Shown: piece by piece, positions 35,929 through 44,124 of the stretch
Layout of the letters: every line of letters starts with the position of its first letter
How positions within the stretch are numbered: the stretch's first letter is position 1
Source of the DNA: CAYPPG01 sp964412555
Lineage (GTDB): Bacteria; Hinthialibacterota; Hinthialibacteria; Hinthialibacterales; Hinthialibacteraceae
Length of the DNA: 64,000 nucleotides
Assembly (NCBI GenBank): GCA_964412555.1
Contig: CAYPPG010000007.1
Location: 114,216-178,215, forward strand
Direction: 5' to 3'
Notes under the pieces: generated by a model
What the model saw: only the letters and a program-made list of their open reading frames with translations
Told to the model about the DNA's origin: nothing
Database searches by the model: none
Position numbers and translations under genes: made by a program

Positions 35929-37116
35929 ATGAACAAGAAAACGATTGATGACATTGATCCGAAGGGAAAACGAGTACTGGTTCGGGTTGATTTTAACGTA
36001 CCGCTCGACGCTCAAAAAAATGTGACGGATGACACACGCATCCGCGCGGCACTCCCCACAATCAAATCGTTGGCCGACCGTGGAGGACGTGTCATATTGA
36101 TGTCCCACTTGGGTAGGCCAAAAGGACAAGTCAAAGAAGAATTCCGCCTTGCACCGGCAGCGGACAGTTTATCCAAATTGCTAGGGAAACCGGTACAGGC
36201 ATTGCAAGACTGCATCGGCGATGATGTCAAAAAAGCCGTCCATGCCATGCAGGATGGAGATGTTGTGTTGTTGGAAAATCTCCGCTTCCATCCGGAAGAA
36301 GAAAAGAACGATCCGGAATTCTGCAAGCAATTGGCCGAGCTCGGCGACTTGTATGTCAACGACGCCTTTGGAACAGCGCACCGCGCTCACGCTTCGACCG
36401 AAGGGGTGACTCGCTTCTTCGAAACGAATGTCGCCGGATACTTGATGAAAAAAGAAATGGAATATCTGGTCGGCGCTCTCGAAAGCCCTGCACGACCATT
36501 TATCGCCATTCTCGGTGGACTGAAAATATCCGGTAAAATCGACGTCATCAAAAATTTGCTGGAAAAAGTAGACGGTATTTTGATCGGCGGCGCTATGGCC
36601 TATACGCTGTTGAAAGTCAAAGGAATCGATGTCGGTGACTCGATCGTCGAGGAAGAAAAAATCGAAGTCGCCAAAGACACCTTGGAAGCCGTCGAAGCGA
36701 AAGGCATTTCGTTCTTATTGCCGGACGATCACAAGGCCGCCACAGAAGTGAAAGAAAACGTCGAACCACAGGTCATCAATAGCCAGTCAATTCCAGCCGG
36801 ACTGAAAGGAATCGATATCGGCCCCGAAACGATCAAACGATACGAAGAAGAAATCGCCAAAGCGAAAACGATCGTTTGGAACGGTCCGATGGGTGTCTTT
36901 GAAATTCCGGCTTTTGCCGAGGGAACGATCAAAATCGCCAAAGCCATTGCTGCATCGGATGCAGTATCGATCGTAGGCGGCGGTGACTCGGTTTCGGCGG
37001 TTAACAAAACGGGTGTCCATGATAAAATAACACATATCAGCACCGGCGGGGGCGCTTCGCTGGAATTGCTGGAAGGAAAAGACTTGCCGGGTTTAGTCGC
37101 ATTGACCGACAAATAA
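35929..37116 (+). CDS. pgk: Phosphoglycerate kinase
   Basis: A full-length 395-residue PGK: KRVLVRVDFNVPLD at the start, DRGGRVILMSHLGRPKGQ, the ENLRFHPEEEKNDPEF loop, VNDAFGTAHRAHAST, ARPFIAILGGLKISGKIDVI (family GGAKVSDKI; here A is L and D is G), WNGPMGVFEIPAFAEGT and ISTGGGASLELLEG. It makes ATP from 1,3-bisphosphoglycerate in glycolysis. The GGLKISGK variant differs slightly from the usual KVSDK segment but keeps the lysines. gap lies upstream and secG starts 51 bases downstream; a triosephosphate isomerase gene, often found between pgk and secG in other bacteria, is absent here. Confidence 0.97.
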   Translation: MNKKTIDDIDPKGKRVLVRVDFNVPLDAQKNVTDDTRIRAALPTIKSLADRGGRVILMSHLGRPKGQVKEEFRLAPAADSLSKLLGKPVQALQDCIGDDVKKAVHAMQDGDVVLLENLRFHPEEEKNDPEFCKQLAELGDLYVNDAFGTAHRAHASTEGVTRFFETNVAGYLMKKEMEYLVGALESPARPFIAILGGLKISGKIDVIKNLLEKVDGILIGGAMAYTLLKVKGIDVGDSIVEEEKIEVAKDTLEAVEAKGISFLLPDDHKAATEVKENVEPQVINSQSIPAGLKGIDIGPETIKRYEEEIAKAKTIVWNGPMGVFEIPAFAEGTIKIAKAIAASDAVSIVGGGDSVSAVNKTGVHDKITHISTGGGASLELLEGKDLPGLVALTDK

Positions 37117-37167
37117 TACATTCGATTGACAAATCCGGCTCTGAATCAACACACAAAGGAGAGTGTG

Positions 37168-37545
37168 ATGTTATATTTTTTATTCTGTTTATTCCATGTT
37201 GCAGTTTGCGCCGCTCTCATATTCTTTATTCTGATTCAATCGAATAAAGGCATGGGACTGGGAGGCGCGTTCGGTTCGGTCGGGGGCGACAGTGTTTTCG
37301 GTTCCGCCAGCGGGATGAACATATTGATGAAAATCACAATTGGCCTTGGAATCATATTCGCCACCTCCAGCATCGCACTCACGATGATCAAGCCTCCGAA
37401 TCCACAAGGAATCATGGCAGGCGATACCGGATCCACATCCGTGCAAGAATTGATCAACACAAGCAAAGCGGGGGCCGGGGATGTTGAATTGCCGCAAGGA
37501 GAAGAAGCGGGGCAAGCTGCGCCGGAAAATTCTCCACAGCAATAA
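37168..37545 (+). CDS. secG: Preprotein translocase subunit SecG
   Basis: The 125-residue protein has the two SecG membrane helices (LFCLFHVAVCAALIFFILIQ and MKITIGLGIIFATSSIALTM). Between them is the conserved loop QSNKGMGLGGAFG...GSASGMNILMKIT. SecG assists SecYE in protein export across the cytoplasmic membrane. The tail after residue ~85 is a low-complexity, acidic extension (QELINTSKAGAGDVELPQGE) of unknown purpose. I start at ATG 37168, with AAAGGAGAG five bases upstream; the frame opens earlier, at 37126, without a ribosome binding site. A strong terminator follows, ending the gap-pgk-secG unit. Confidence 0.95.
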   Translation: MLYFLFCLFHVAVCAALIFFILIQSNKGMGLGGAFGSVGGDSVFGSASGMNILMKITIGLGIIFATSSIALTMIKPPNPQGIMAGDTGSTSVQELINTSKAGAGDVELPQGEEAGQAAPENSPQQ

Positions 37546-37581
37546 ACGAATCAGTTCAATTGAAAATGAAAACGATTCATG

Positions 37582-37616
37582 ACAGCCCGGATGATGTATC
37601 CGGGCTGTTTTGTTTT
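37582..37616 (+). terminator. Rho-independent terminator after secG
   Basis: An 11-bp perfect stem, ACAGCCCGGAT (37582-37592) with ATCCGGGCTGT (37598-37608), is followed by TTTGTTTTT. It sits 37 bases after the secG stop and separates it from the glycosyltransferase gene. Confidence 0.92.
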
Positions 37617-37670
37617 TCGCAATTATTGCAAGAAATTATCTAGAATGTGATGTAACTCTACACTTTTAAC

Positions 37671-38837
37671 ATGAAAAAAATCAAGGTATTACGAATCATC
37701 GCCCGATTAAATGTCGGTGGACCGGCGATTCATGTGATTTTATTGACTGCGGGACTCAACCCCGAGCGTTATGAATCCGTCTTGATTTCCGGAATCGAGG
37801 CTCCGGAAGAAGGCAACATGCTTGATCTGGCGGAAGCAAAGGGAGTCAAACCGATTCGGTTGAAGTATCTTGGCCGAGAACTGCATCCGATTCGCGATCT
37901 TCTTACTCTTTGGAAGCTGTACAGGATTATCAAAAAGGAAAAACCGGATATTGTTCATACCCACACGGCGAAAGCCGGATTTGTAGGCAGGGCCGCCGCT
38001 TTTTTAGCAGGTGTTCCAATTGTTATCCATACATTTCATGGGCATGTTTTGCACGGATATTTCGGTCCACTCAAAACAGGATTCTTTCGGCTCGCCGAAC
38101 GGTTCATGGCTCGATTCTCCAATCTCATCATCGCCGTCAGCGAGCAATGCCGCAATGACTTGATCAAATATAACATCAGTACTCCAGAACACATTCGCAC
38201 AATCCCCCTTGGTCTGGAATTGGAACGTTTTCGAATCCCTCACTTGGATATACGAAAAGCAATTCGGCAAGAATTCAACATTCCGGAACATGCCTTTGTT
38301 GTGGGGATGATTGCGCGTATGGTACCGATCAAAAAGCACGAAGATTTGTTCCGGGCAATTCCTACCGTATTGAAGACACATCCTGATACTTATTTTCTTA
38401 TCGTCGGCGACGGTGAACGGAGAGACTATTTGGATCAACTCTCCATAGAACTAGAGATTACTCATCGATGTATTTTTACCGGATTTCGCGAGGATCAGGA
38501 AAAGGTTTATGCCGCTCTCGATCTCGTTGTGTTGACTTCGGCAAACGAAGGTCTGCCGGTGGCCATTATCGAAGCGCTTTCTTCGGGCAAAACGGTGGTA
38601 TCGACGCGAGTGGGTGGTGTGCCGGAATTGATCGAAGATGGAAAAACAGGATATATTGTCGAACCGGAAAAAGTGGATTCAATTGCAGAGGGATTGTTGA
38701 AAGCGGTTGCCGATCCGGAGAAAACAAGAACGATGGGAGCAGATGCGCAAGAAGATACGATTCGAAAGTTCTCGGTTCAGCGATTGATTCAAGATGTTGA
38801 TTTGCTATATCAACAATTACTAGGTAACACTCAATAA
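37671..38837 (+). CDS. GT4-family glycosyltransferase
   Basis: A 388-residue GT-B enzyme. The N-terminal half has the acceptor-side motifs RIIARLNVGGPAIHVILLTA, PDIVHTHTAKAGFVGRAAAF and VIHTFHGHVLHGYF. The C-terminal half has MIARMVPIKKHEDLF, FLIVGDGERRDYL and the sugar-nucleotide site SSGKTVVSTRVGGVPELIED. The catalytic E-x7-E is seen as NEGLPVAIIEALSSG. Close relatives build capsule, O-antigen or cell-envelope glycans on the cytoplasmic face of the membrane. The gene stands alone between the secG terminator and a convergent HicB-like gene, so its pathway partners are not in this window. ATG 37671 has no strong ribosome binding site. Confidence 0.9.
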   Translation: MKKIKVLRIIARLNVGGPAIHVILLTAGLNPERYESVLISGIEAPEEGNMLDLAEAKGVKPIRLKYLGRELHPIRDLLTLWKLYRIIKKEKPDIVHTHTAKAGFVGRAAAFLAGVPIVIHTFHGHVLHGYFGPLKTGFFRLAERFMARFSNLIIAVSEQCRNDLIKYNISTPEHIRTIPLGLELERFRIPHLDIRKAIRQEFNIPEHAFVVGMIARMVPIKKHEDLFRAIPTVLKTHPDTYFLIVGDGERRDYLDQLSIELEITHRCIFTGFREDQEKVYAALDLVVLTSANEGLPVAIIEALSSGKTVVSTRVGGVPELIEDGKTGYIVEPEKVDSIAEGLLKAVADPEKTRTMGADAQEDTIRKFSVQRLIQDVDLLYQQLLGNTQ

Positions 38838-38839
38838 AG

Positions 38840-39112
38840 TTACTTGCTTTTTTGCAAGAGTTGGAAATACTTGTCTCGTGAAATACCGGCAGTTTTAAGA
38901 TTATTTTCTTTGTATTCATAACCAACTTCTTCTAAAACAAGATTAAGCGTTCCTTTTTCAGCAGCAGTATCTAAAAAAAGATGTACCGCTTCTTCTAATG
39001 CCTTTTTTGCATCTTCGGGTGTAAAACCGGAGCTCATGACGTCCAGCGGCATAGCATGAGCGATAAATTGATTTCCTTCTTTCCAAATTTGAACAGTATA
39101 TTCGATATTCAT
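38840..39112 (-). CDS. HicB-like antitoxin-type protein, orphan
   Basis: The 90-residue protein MNIEYTVQIWKEGNQFIAHA begins with the HicB partial RNase-H-like fold, continuing DVMSSGFTPEDAKKALEEAV, HLFLDTAAEKGTL and LVLEEVGYEYKEN. HicB proteins neutralise the mRNA-cleaving toxin HicA and repress their operon. No HicA-like gene (short, with a double-stranded-RNA-binding fold) lies on either side, so this is a solitary antitoxin homologue. GAGGAAG precedes ATG 39112; a TTG start four codons earlier would include that sequence and is less likely. Its stop is two bases from the stop of the converging glycosyltransferase gene. Confidence 0.72.
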   Translation of the reverse strand: MNIEYTVQIWKEGNQFIAHAMPLDVMSSGFTPEDAKKALEEAVHLFLDTAAEKGTLNLVLEEVGYEYKENNLKTAGISRDKYFQLLQKSK

Positions 39113-39380
39113 TTTCTTCCTCAAAATAAAATCATTGTCGAAATCACTTCAAACAGCATCAATCATAATATAATTATTTCAATAATCAAAAATACCAGTG
39201 GTCGAAGAAATTATCCGATTCGAGTAAAGCACTCCGACGTGAAAAGTATTTTCAAGCAAGAGTATAGATAGGAATGGTCGTGAATACAATTGGAAAGTTA
39301 ATCGTTGTGAAAAATGATTCTCCATCGGAACTGATGGGTGGGTAAAGAGTAAAGTACGAGTGGAAAAGATAAGCAAAAAG

Positions 39381-40052
39381 CTACTCTCGCACCATATTAT
39401 AGACAGCAGGATTCGGAGTGAAACTGGTTGTTTCGATGGAAGAAAAAACATTCTTGTTGGGAATGGAACCTAAGCCGGCCATGTGCAAACTACCGCCTTG
39501 GCCCAGGCGAATCAATTGTTTCAGTTCCTGTTCGCTTTCTTGGAGTGCTTCTTGAAAAAGGCGTTCTTTTTCCGCTTCCGATCGCATATCCGTCAGTTGT
39601 GAATTAGACGGTTCCATTTCTTGATCCGTCGCAACAGTGATTTTCGGATCATCACCGGCTGCCATGGAACCTTCCTGAACAACAGTACCGCGCATAAAAG
39701 GAAGCAGAATCAATACACCGACAATTCCTGCCAGTACCGCCGTTGGCGCCCACTGGAAAGGCTTATTGAACTCCGGAAGATAGGATTTCAGTACTTGCAT
39801 CCAGCTTTGCCGAACCGTCTGTGATGCCTCGAGCCGCAGTTTCAACTCATTGAATCGTAAAGGGGCATGTTGGACTTCATCCTGCCAAACATCCAACGAC
39901 CACCATATTTTTTCCAATTCAACAACTTCCCGGCGGCACAATTCACAGGTAGCCAGATGCCGTTCGACAACCGTTCGATCTTTGAGAGATATGTTCCCCG
40001 ATGAATAAGACGCCAGTAGTTCATGATTGAAAGGACATTTTTGAGCACTCAT
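39381..40052 (-). CDS. Anti-sigma factor, zf-HC2 type
   Basis: The N-terminal region has the zinc-binding anti-sigma motif: CPFNHELLASYSSGNISLKD, then HLATCELCRREVVELEKIWW (H-x3-C-x2-C). One membrane helix is near residues 105-125 (AVLAGIVGVLILLPFM). The periplasmic tail (~130-223) is acidic and glutamine-rich without a known sensor domain, unlike the FecR-bearing anti-sigma factor at 31-32 kb. It should bind the ECF sigma factor encoded 178 bp upstream on the same strand. I prefer ATG 40052 (MSAQKC), with GAGG ten bases upstream. The spacer from the sigma gene holds a degenerate repeat, so coupling is looser than in the other pair. Confidence 0.8.
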   Translation of the reverse strand: MSAQKCPFNHELLASYSSGNISLKDRTVVERHLATCELCRREVVELEKIWWSLDVWQDEVQHAPLRFNELKLRLEASQTVRQSWMQVLKSYLPEFNKPFQWAPTAVLAGIVGVLILLPFMRGTVVQEGSMAAGDDPKITVATDQEMEPSNSQLTDMRSEAEKERLFQEALQESEQELKQLIRLGQGGSLHMAGLGSIPNKNVFSSIETTSFTPNPAVYNMVRE

Positions 40053-40061
40053 GATTTCCAT

Positions 40062-40235
40062 ACCTCACATAGCGGGAGATCACACGGACAAGAAATCAGG
40101 TCTGCTATTGAACCTACCCTTACCTCCCCCCAAGCGTAGGGGGAAAAAGGGAAAATCCGGCAAGAATAGTCTTCGCTATCACTTGCTGCCCGTCGATACG
40201 AGTTACCCGCGAACAAAACAAAAAAAATCATACAA
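40062..40235. repeat. Degenerate hairpin-repeat element between sigma and anti-sigma genes
   Basis: The spacer contains worn forms of the hairpin A and B words found at 4.0 and 35.7 kb. AATCAGGTCTGC lies near 40090, corresponding to one arm of A. GGCAAGAATAGTCTTCGCTATCACTTGCTGCC lies near 40160, corresponding to B with mismatches. A run CCCCCCAAGCGTAGGGGG separates them and may form its own hairpin. No gene is present. Confidence 0.5.
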
Positions 40236-40239
40236 ACTC

Positions 40240-41055
40240 CTATGCATATTCTTGGAGCAGCGGTTTCAATATTTGGCGTAATTTCAGATGAGCACGATAG
40301 GCTCGCTGTTTAATGGATTCCGGTGTCGCTCCCAAGATTTCTGCAATTTCGATATAGGACAATCCTTGATATTTATTCAAAATAATTACTTCTCGTTGTT
40401 CTTCGGATAACTGATTGATCGCTTTTTTGATCGTTTCTTCATCGATTTTGCTGGAAAACGCATTTCGTGCGTCTCCGTTCTGGTCCTCGACATTCTCAAG
40501 GAACGAGGAGGGATTGCTCTCCCGATAGTCATTGAACTGGGAGTCCATATGGACCAATCGATTCCAATACCGGCGTTTTTCATCGATACACAAATTACGG
40601 GCGATTCGATAGAGCCAGGAAGTAAATTTCGATCGAGGTTCCCATGAACACCGATTGTTATAGATGCGAAGGAATGTTTCTTGGGCAAGGTCTTCGGCCA
40701 AATCCCGATTTTGGACAAGACGAAGGATAAACATAAGGATTGCGTGATAATGGCGCTCGTAGAGCTGTTCCAGCGCTCCCTCCCGCCCCTTTTGACAGGC
40801 GAGCATCAACTGCTCGTCTGTGATGGCCGTACCTGTTTCCGTGTGTAGGGATTTTGAGCGTGTCTTCTTGTTCTCTTCAGCCTTATCTTTCGATTTCCCC
40901 CACACATCAGCTCCGAAAGTTCCTGTTTGGACAATAGTTGTACCAGTTGCTTCGCTCACTTCATTTCCCGTTTTTTCTTCCAAATACCTTTGAATGAATG
41001 AATAGATGTTTTTACAAAATTGCATCAATAACTCATTTCTTTTACGAAGCAGCAA
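40240..41055 (-). CDS. ECF-family RNA polymerase sigma factor
   Basis: Residues ~85-271 form an ECF sigma factor. Region 2 reads LEQLYERHYHAILMFILRLV, NRDLAEDLAQETFLRIYNNR and KFTSWLYRIARNLCIDEKRR. Region 4 reads LSEEQREVIILNKYQGLSYI, EIAEILGATPESIKQRAYRA and LKLRQILK. The N-terminal ~85 residues are a charged, K/E/T-rich extension not usual in the family. Its partner is the zf-HC2 anti-sigma gene downstream. The start is a TTG with AGGAG about 12 bases upstream; an ATG ten codons later is possible. Together with the pair at 31-33 kb this is the second sigma/anti-sigma module within 9 kb. Confidence 0.88.
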   Translation of the reverse strand: MLLRKRNELLMQFCKNIYSFIQRYLEEKTGNEVSEATGTTIVQTGTFGADVWGKSKDKAEENKKTRSKSLHTETGTAITDEQLMLACQKGREGALEQLYERHYHAILMFILRLVQNRDLAEDLAQETFLRIYNNRCSWEPRSKFTSWLYRIARNLCIDEKRRYWNRLVHMDSQFNDYRESNPSSFLENVEDQNGDARNAFSSKIDEETIKKAINQLSEEQREVIILNKYQGLSYIEIAEILGATPESIKQRAYRAHLKLRQILKPLLQEYA

Positions 41056-41190
41056 CGGTATAAGTAACTCCTATCAATACAAATCATAACAAAAAAATCA
41101 CTGCATACAATACTTCTAATCCGCTTCACTCGTAGAGTAAGAGGATGAGATTACGGATTCGCTTAAAACATGTGAAGAACAATAGTCACA

Positions 41191-41530
41191 CTACAGCTCA
41201 ATTCGCACCGTCACCGGCCCGGCATTCATGAAATACGTTTTCCCCATCCGGTGAAACACATATACCCGAAATCGATACCTCACCCCATCTTCCGGTCCGT
41301 TCTTCAAAAGGGAAATCGGCGATTCCGTCCCTTTTTTTTCACACAAATGCAGTCGTTGCTACATCACGTGTCAATCCCAGATACTGCCATACATTCGTTT
41401 GATCAGTTTCGACGTATAAATGGTATTGGAATATCGATTCAAAGGGAGGATTCACCCCGCCGAAACTCCAGCGGATCACCAATTCATCCGGGGGAAAAAA
41501 TGAAAAATCTTCCCTCTTCACAACAAAAAA
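41191..41530 (-). pseudogene. Frameshifted remnant of the beta-sandwich C-terminal module
   Basis: In one minus-strand frame, starting near 41530, I read FSFFPPDELVIRWSFGGVNP and then YHLYVETDQTNVWQYLGLTR. After a run of eight A (41339-41332) the sense moves to another frame: GTESPISLLKNGPEDGVRYR, FRVYVFHRMGKTYF, ending VTVRIEL at a TAG (41191). Joined, this matches the second half of the C-terminal module of the three giant proteins downstream (for example IQIAWNF...YHI...FLGQT...GPQ.GH.YQF). There is no start codon or upstream part; it begins directly after the terminator of the next gene. It could be a decayed gene end, or the frameshift could be a sequencing error in the homopolymer. Confidence 0.65.
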
Positions 41531-41556
41531 CCCCGAGAAACTATTCTCGGGGTTTT
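41525..41556 (-). terminator. Rho-independent terminator of the first CBM9-like gene
   Basis: The stem AAAACCCCGAGAA (41527-41539) pairs with TTCTCGGGGTTTT (41544-41556). On the minus strand it is followed by a T-run. It lies 20 bases after the stop codon. Its sequence is close to the terminator of the neighbouring paralogue, which suggests the whole unit was duplicated. Confidence 0.9.
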
Positions 41557-41576
41557 CAGACAATATCATTGTCTCA

Positions 41577-42602
41577 TTATTGCAAAGCCCAATCGGAAAC
41601 ACTGGCTCCCGAGAGAGTCGGCCCCAGGATGAGGCCTGTCAAGAATTCACTGCTGTTCCAACATCCATCATGTCCTGTCGTATTGGTTTGATGTTCACGA
41701 GCCGGCGCATCGGAATAAATATCCGCATCGTTTTGTTGCGGACAAAAGCCGATGACTATATTTTCTTCCATATCGAGAACATCATGCGCTATGTCATCTT
41801 CCCAAAACGCTTGAAAACCATTTTCGATATTGGCAGGATCATCAATATCGAATCCTAAATCCGCAGCGGGCATTAAATACTCAAACGGAACGAGTTTCAC
41901 CTCCCACGTATATTCGACCGGTGCTTCGAACCACTCGGCTGCGGCATCATCAGTAGCACGAATCCTTACGGCGGATTCCACATAATCATCAAAGATATTG
42001 AATGGATAATGCGCTTCGTTCAAATTCAGGGTTCCTTCGATTCTTTCGTATACCGGAACCGACATAAAATCAGTCGAAATGGGATAATTTTCCGGATCTT
42101 GATCAAATCCGCCATATTCACCATTGTCCGGATCATTCATATCCCAATTATTCGGCATGTCGAACGTGTACTGTTGATGGAAACCGGACGTGGTTGAAGA
42201 GCCAGGGTCACCGGAGTTGGTTCCATCAATAATCAGTTCCAACCGTTCACCGTTGTACCCATCCGCTCCTAATGTGGAGCCAAGTCCTCTCGTATTCACG
42301 AATGCTTCATCAATGACATTGATCGCAAAATACAAGGCATTGGTCTCCTCGTCCCAAGCGACTTTGAGGACGATATCCAGATCCCCCGTTCCCGGTTCCG
42401 CAGCCGGTGAGTCTCCATCTTGATCCATGGGAATGGGATCGACATTGTCCCATATTGGATCCGAGAGATCACCATCAATCGTCGGCAACGAGGGTAACTC
42501 CGGAATCGTGAAGCTGTTGACATTCACACTGACATCCTGCGCGAACGCCGGCAGCATGCTGATACTGAAAATCCCTATGATGAGTCCGATTCTTCTAATC
42601 AT
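41577..42602 (-). CDS. Secreted CBM9-like carbohydrate-binding protein, paralogue 1
   Basis: The 341-residue protein starts at ATG 42602 behind AAAGGGGGAAG and has a signal peptide (MIRRIGLIIGIFSISMLPAF, cut near AFAQ). The mature part shows the CBM9-like pattern: IPELPSLPTIDGDLSDPIWD, IVLKVAWDEETNALYFAINV, ERLELIIDGTNSGD, and YTWEVKLVPFEYLMPA. CBM9 modules bind reducing ends of sugars; stand-alone secreted versions are common in environmental bacteria but their ligands are unknown. The C-terminus is GASVSDWALQ, the tryptophan motif at the stop. The protein is clearly paralogous to the next gene (IPELPSxPxIDGDLSDPxW and SSESLTGLILGPTLS-type endings are shared). An in-frame extension upstream to 42695 has no ribosome binding site. 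Confidence 0.8.
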   Translation of the reverse strand: MIRRIGLIIGIFSISMLPAFAQDVSVNVNSFTIPELPSLPTIDGDLSDPIWDNVDPIPMDQDGDSPAAEPGTGDLDIVLKVAWDEETNALYFAINVIDEAFVNTRGLGSTLGADGYNGERLELIIDGTNSGDPGSSTTSGFHQQYTFDMPNNWDMNDPDNGEYGGFDQDPENYPISTDFMSVPVYERIEGTLNLNEAHYPFNIFDDYVESAVRIRATDDAAAEWFEAPVEYTWEVKLVPFEYLMPAADLGFDIDDPANIENGFQAFWEDDIAHDVLDMEENIVIGFCPQQNDADIYSDAPAREHQTNTTGHDGCWNSSEFLTGLILGPTLSGASVSDWALQ

Positions 42603-42839
42603 ATACACTTCCCCCTTTACAAGAAAATAAGTTCGTTTGACCTGAATATCGGTCAAAACTGGGCGAATATAACATAGATTAATACTCAGTGTCAAGCGAA
42701 TACAATATTTTTCGATTCAATATCAAATCCTTATATACTTTATCAGATTAGTCATATTTATAGGCACACTCGAAATACGAATATATGATTAACATAAATT
42801 TCCAAAATATCCAGCAAAAATTAATGGAGAAACATATGA

Positions 42840-42875
42840 TAAAAAAAACCCCGAAAACGATCTCCGGGGTTTTGA
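42840..42875 (-). terminator. Rho-independent terminator of the second CBM9-like gene
   Basis: The stem AAAACCCCG (42844-42852) pairs with CGGGGTTTT (42864-42872). The minus-strand transcript would continue into a T-run. It sits about 20 bases beyond the stop codon. Confidence 0.88.
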
Positions 42876-42895
42876 TAAGTTATGCAAAAAAATAA

Positions 42896-43888
42896 TTACT
42901 GAAGAGCCCAATCCACAACGCTGGTTGAAAGAGTCGGACCAAGGATGAGACCAGTCAAAGATTCACTGCTGTTCCAGTTACCAGCAACATTCGTCGTATT
43001 CGTTTGGTGTTCCCGTTCAACGGGCGAATTGAATATGTCCCCATCATTTTGTTGGACAGAGCACCCGATGACTTCCCCTTCTTCCAGGTCGTTGACATCG
43101 TGAAATTCATCTTCGAAGAACGCTTCGAAACCGTTCTCGATGGCTGCCGGATCATCAAAATCAACTCCGATGACATCAGAGGATTCTAAATACTCGAATA
43201 CAACCAACATCACTTCCCAATTATATTCTGCCGGGGATTCGAGCCATTCCGTGGCATCCGAATCAGTGGTACGGAGCATGGCTGCAGAATCTAAATAGTC
43301 ATCAACCACATTAAACGGATAATTTGTCGGATTCAATTGAGCGTTGACTTGCTCATACACGTCCACACTTTGAAAATCAGTACTGACCGGTAAATCTAAA
43401 ATCCCGCCTTCTTCTAGCGGAACCAAGGAAGCCGGCATATCGAATGTATACTGTTGGTGAAAACCGGTGGCAGTCGTGGAACCCGGATCCCCTGAATTGG
43501 TTCCGTCAATGACGATTTCCAATCGTTCGTTTCGCCAACCGCTTCCATCCCATTCCGGACCGGAAGAGACTAAACCGTGGAGTAGTAACAAGGAATCATC
43601 AATTACATCGATGTGAAAATAGAGAGCGTTGGTTTCCTCATCCCACGCTATTTTCAATGTGATATCCAAATCTCCTGCTCCTGGTTCGGCCGCAGGGGAA
43701 TCCCCATCACCTTCCATCGGAATTGTCGGCACATTCTCCCAAACGGGATCCGATAAATCACCGTCGATATCCGGGACTGACGGCAATTCCGGGATCGTAT
43801 AACTATTGACATTCACGCTCGTATCTTGAGCGAAACCTGTGGTTATTGTCAAACATGCAATAACCCCTACTACGAAAATTTTTTTCAT
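42896..43888 (-). CDS. Secreted CBM9-like carbohydrate-binding protein, paralogue 2
   Basis: The 330-residue protein has a signal peptide (MKKIFVVGVIACLTITTGFA) followed by QDTSVNVNSYTIPELPSVPD and the same CBM9-like core as paralogue 1 (ITLKIAWDEETNALYFHIDV, ERLEIVIDGTNSGD, YNWEVMLVVFEYLESSDV). The two genes are in tandem on the minus strand, each with its own terminator, so they arose by duplication but are transcribed apart. This one ends STSVVDWALQ, keeping the tryptophan motif while the residues just before it have changed. It is divergent from the FG-GAP gene. Binding of glycans at the cell surface is likely; specificity is unknown. Confidence 0.82.
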   Translation of the reverse strand: MKKIFVVGVIACLTITTGFAQDTSVNVNSYTIPELPSVPDIDGDLSDPVWENVPTIPMEGDGDSPAAEPGAGDLDITLKIAWDEETNALYFHIDVIDDSLLLLHGLVSSGPEWDGSGWRNERLEIVIDGTNSGDPGSTTATGFHQQYTFDMPASLVPLEEGGILDLPVSTDFQSVDVYEQVNAQLNPTNYPFNVVDDYLDSAAMLRTTDSDATEWLESPAEYNWEVMLVVFEYLESSDVIGVDFDDPAAIENGFEAFFEDEFHDVNDLEEGEVIGCSVQQNDGDIFNSPVEREHQTNTTNVAGNWNSSESLTGLILGPTLSTSVVDWALQ

Positions 43889-44124
43889 AACATATACCTC
43901 CTAATGTGATAATAGGTCATTCACGCGAATGACACATTATTGTATAATGAGTTTAAAACTAACACATTTATTACATGCTCGTCAAGCTTATTCGTATGAA
44001 TATTGGATATTTTTTTAATCAACCCTTGAAAACCACAAAAAACAATCGCATGTATATAACACTTTGATCCATCTAGATTTATTTCTATGATGGATCAAAT
44101 ACCGTATGGGAGAAAGAAATTATA

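Noticed and set aside
35094..35954. 286-codon minus-strand open frame
   Set aside because: It is antisense to gap, which is certain, and crosses the hairpin repeats; composition is that of a shadow frame.
41339..41602. 87-codon minus-strand gene starting at 41602
   Set aside because: Its first ~25 codons are the terminator hairpin of the upstream gene; only the part from about 41530 shows homology, so it is treated as a remnant.
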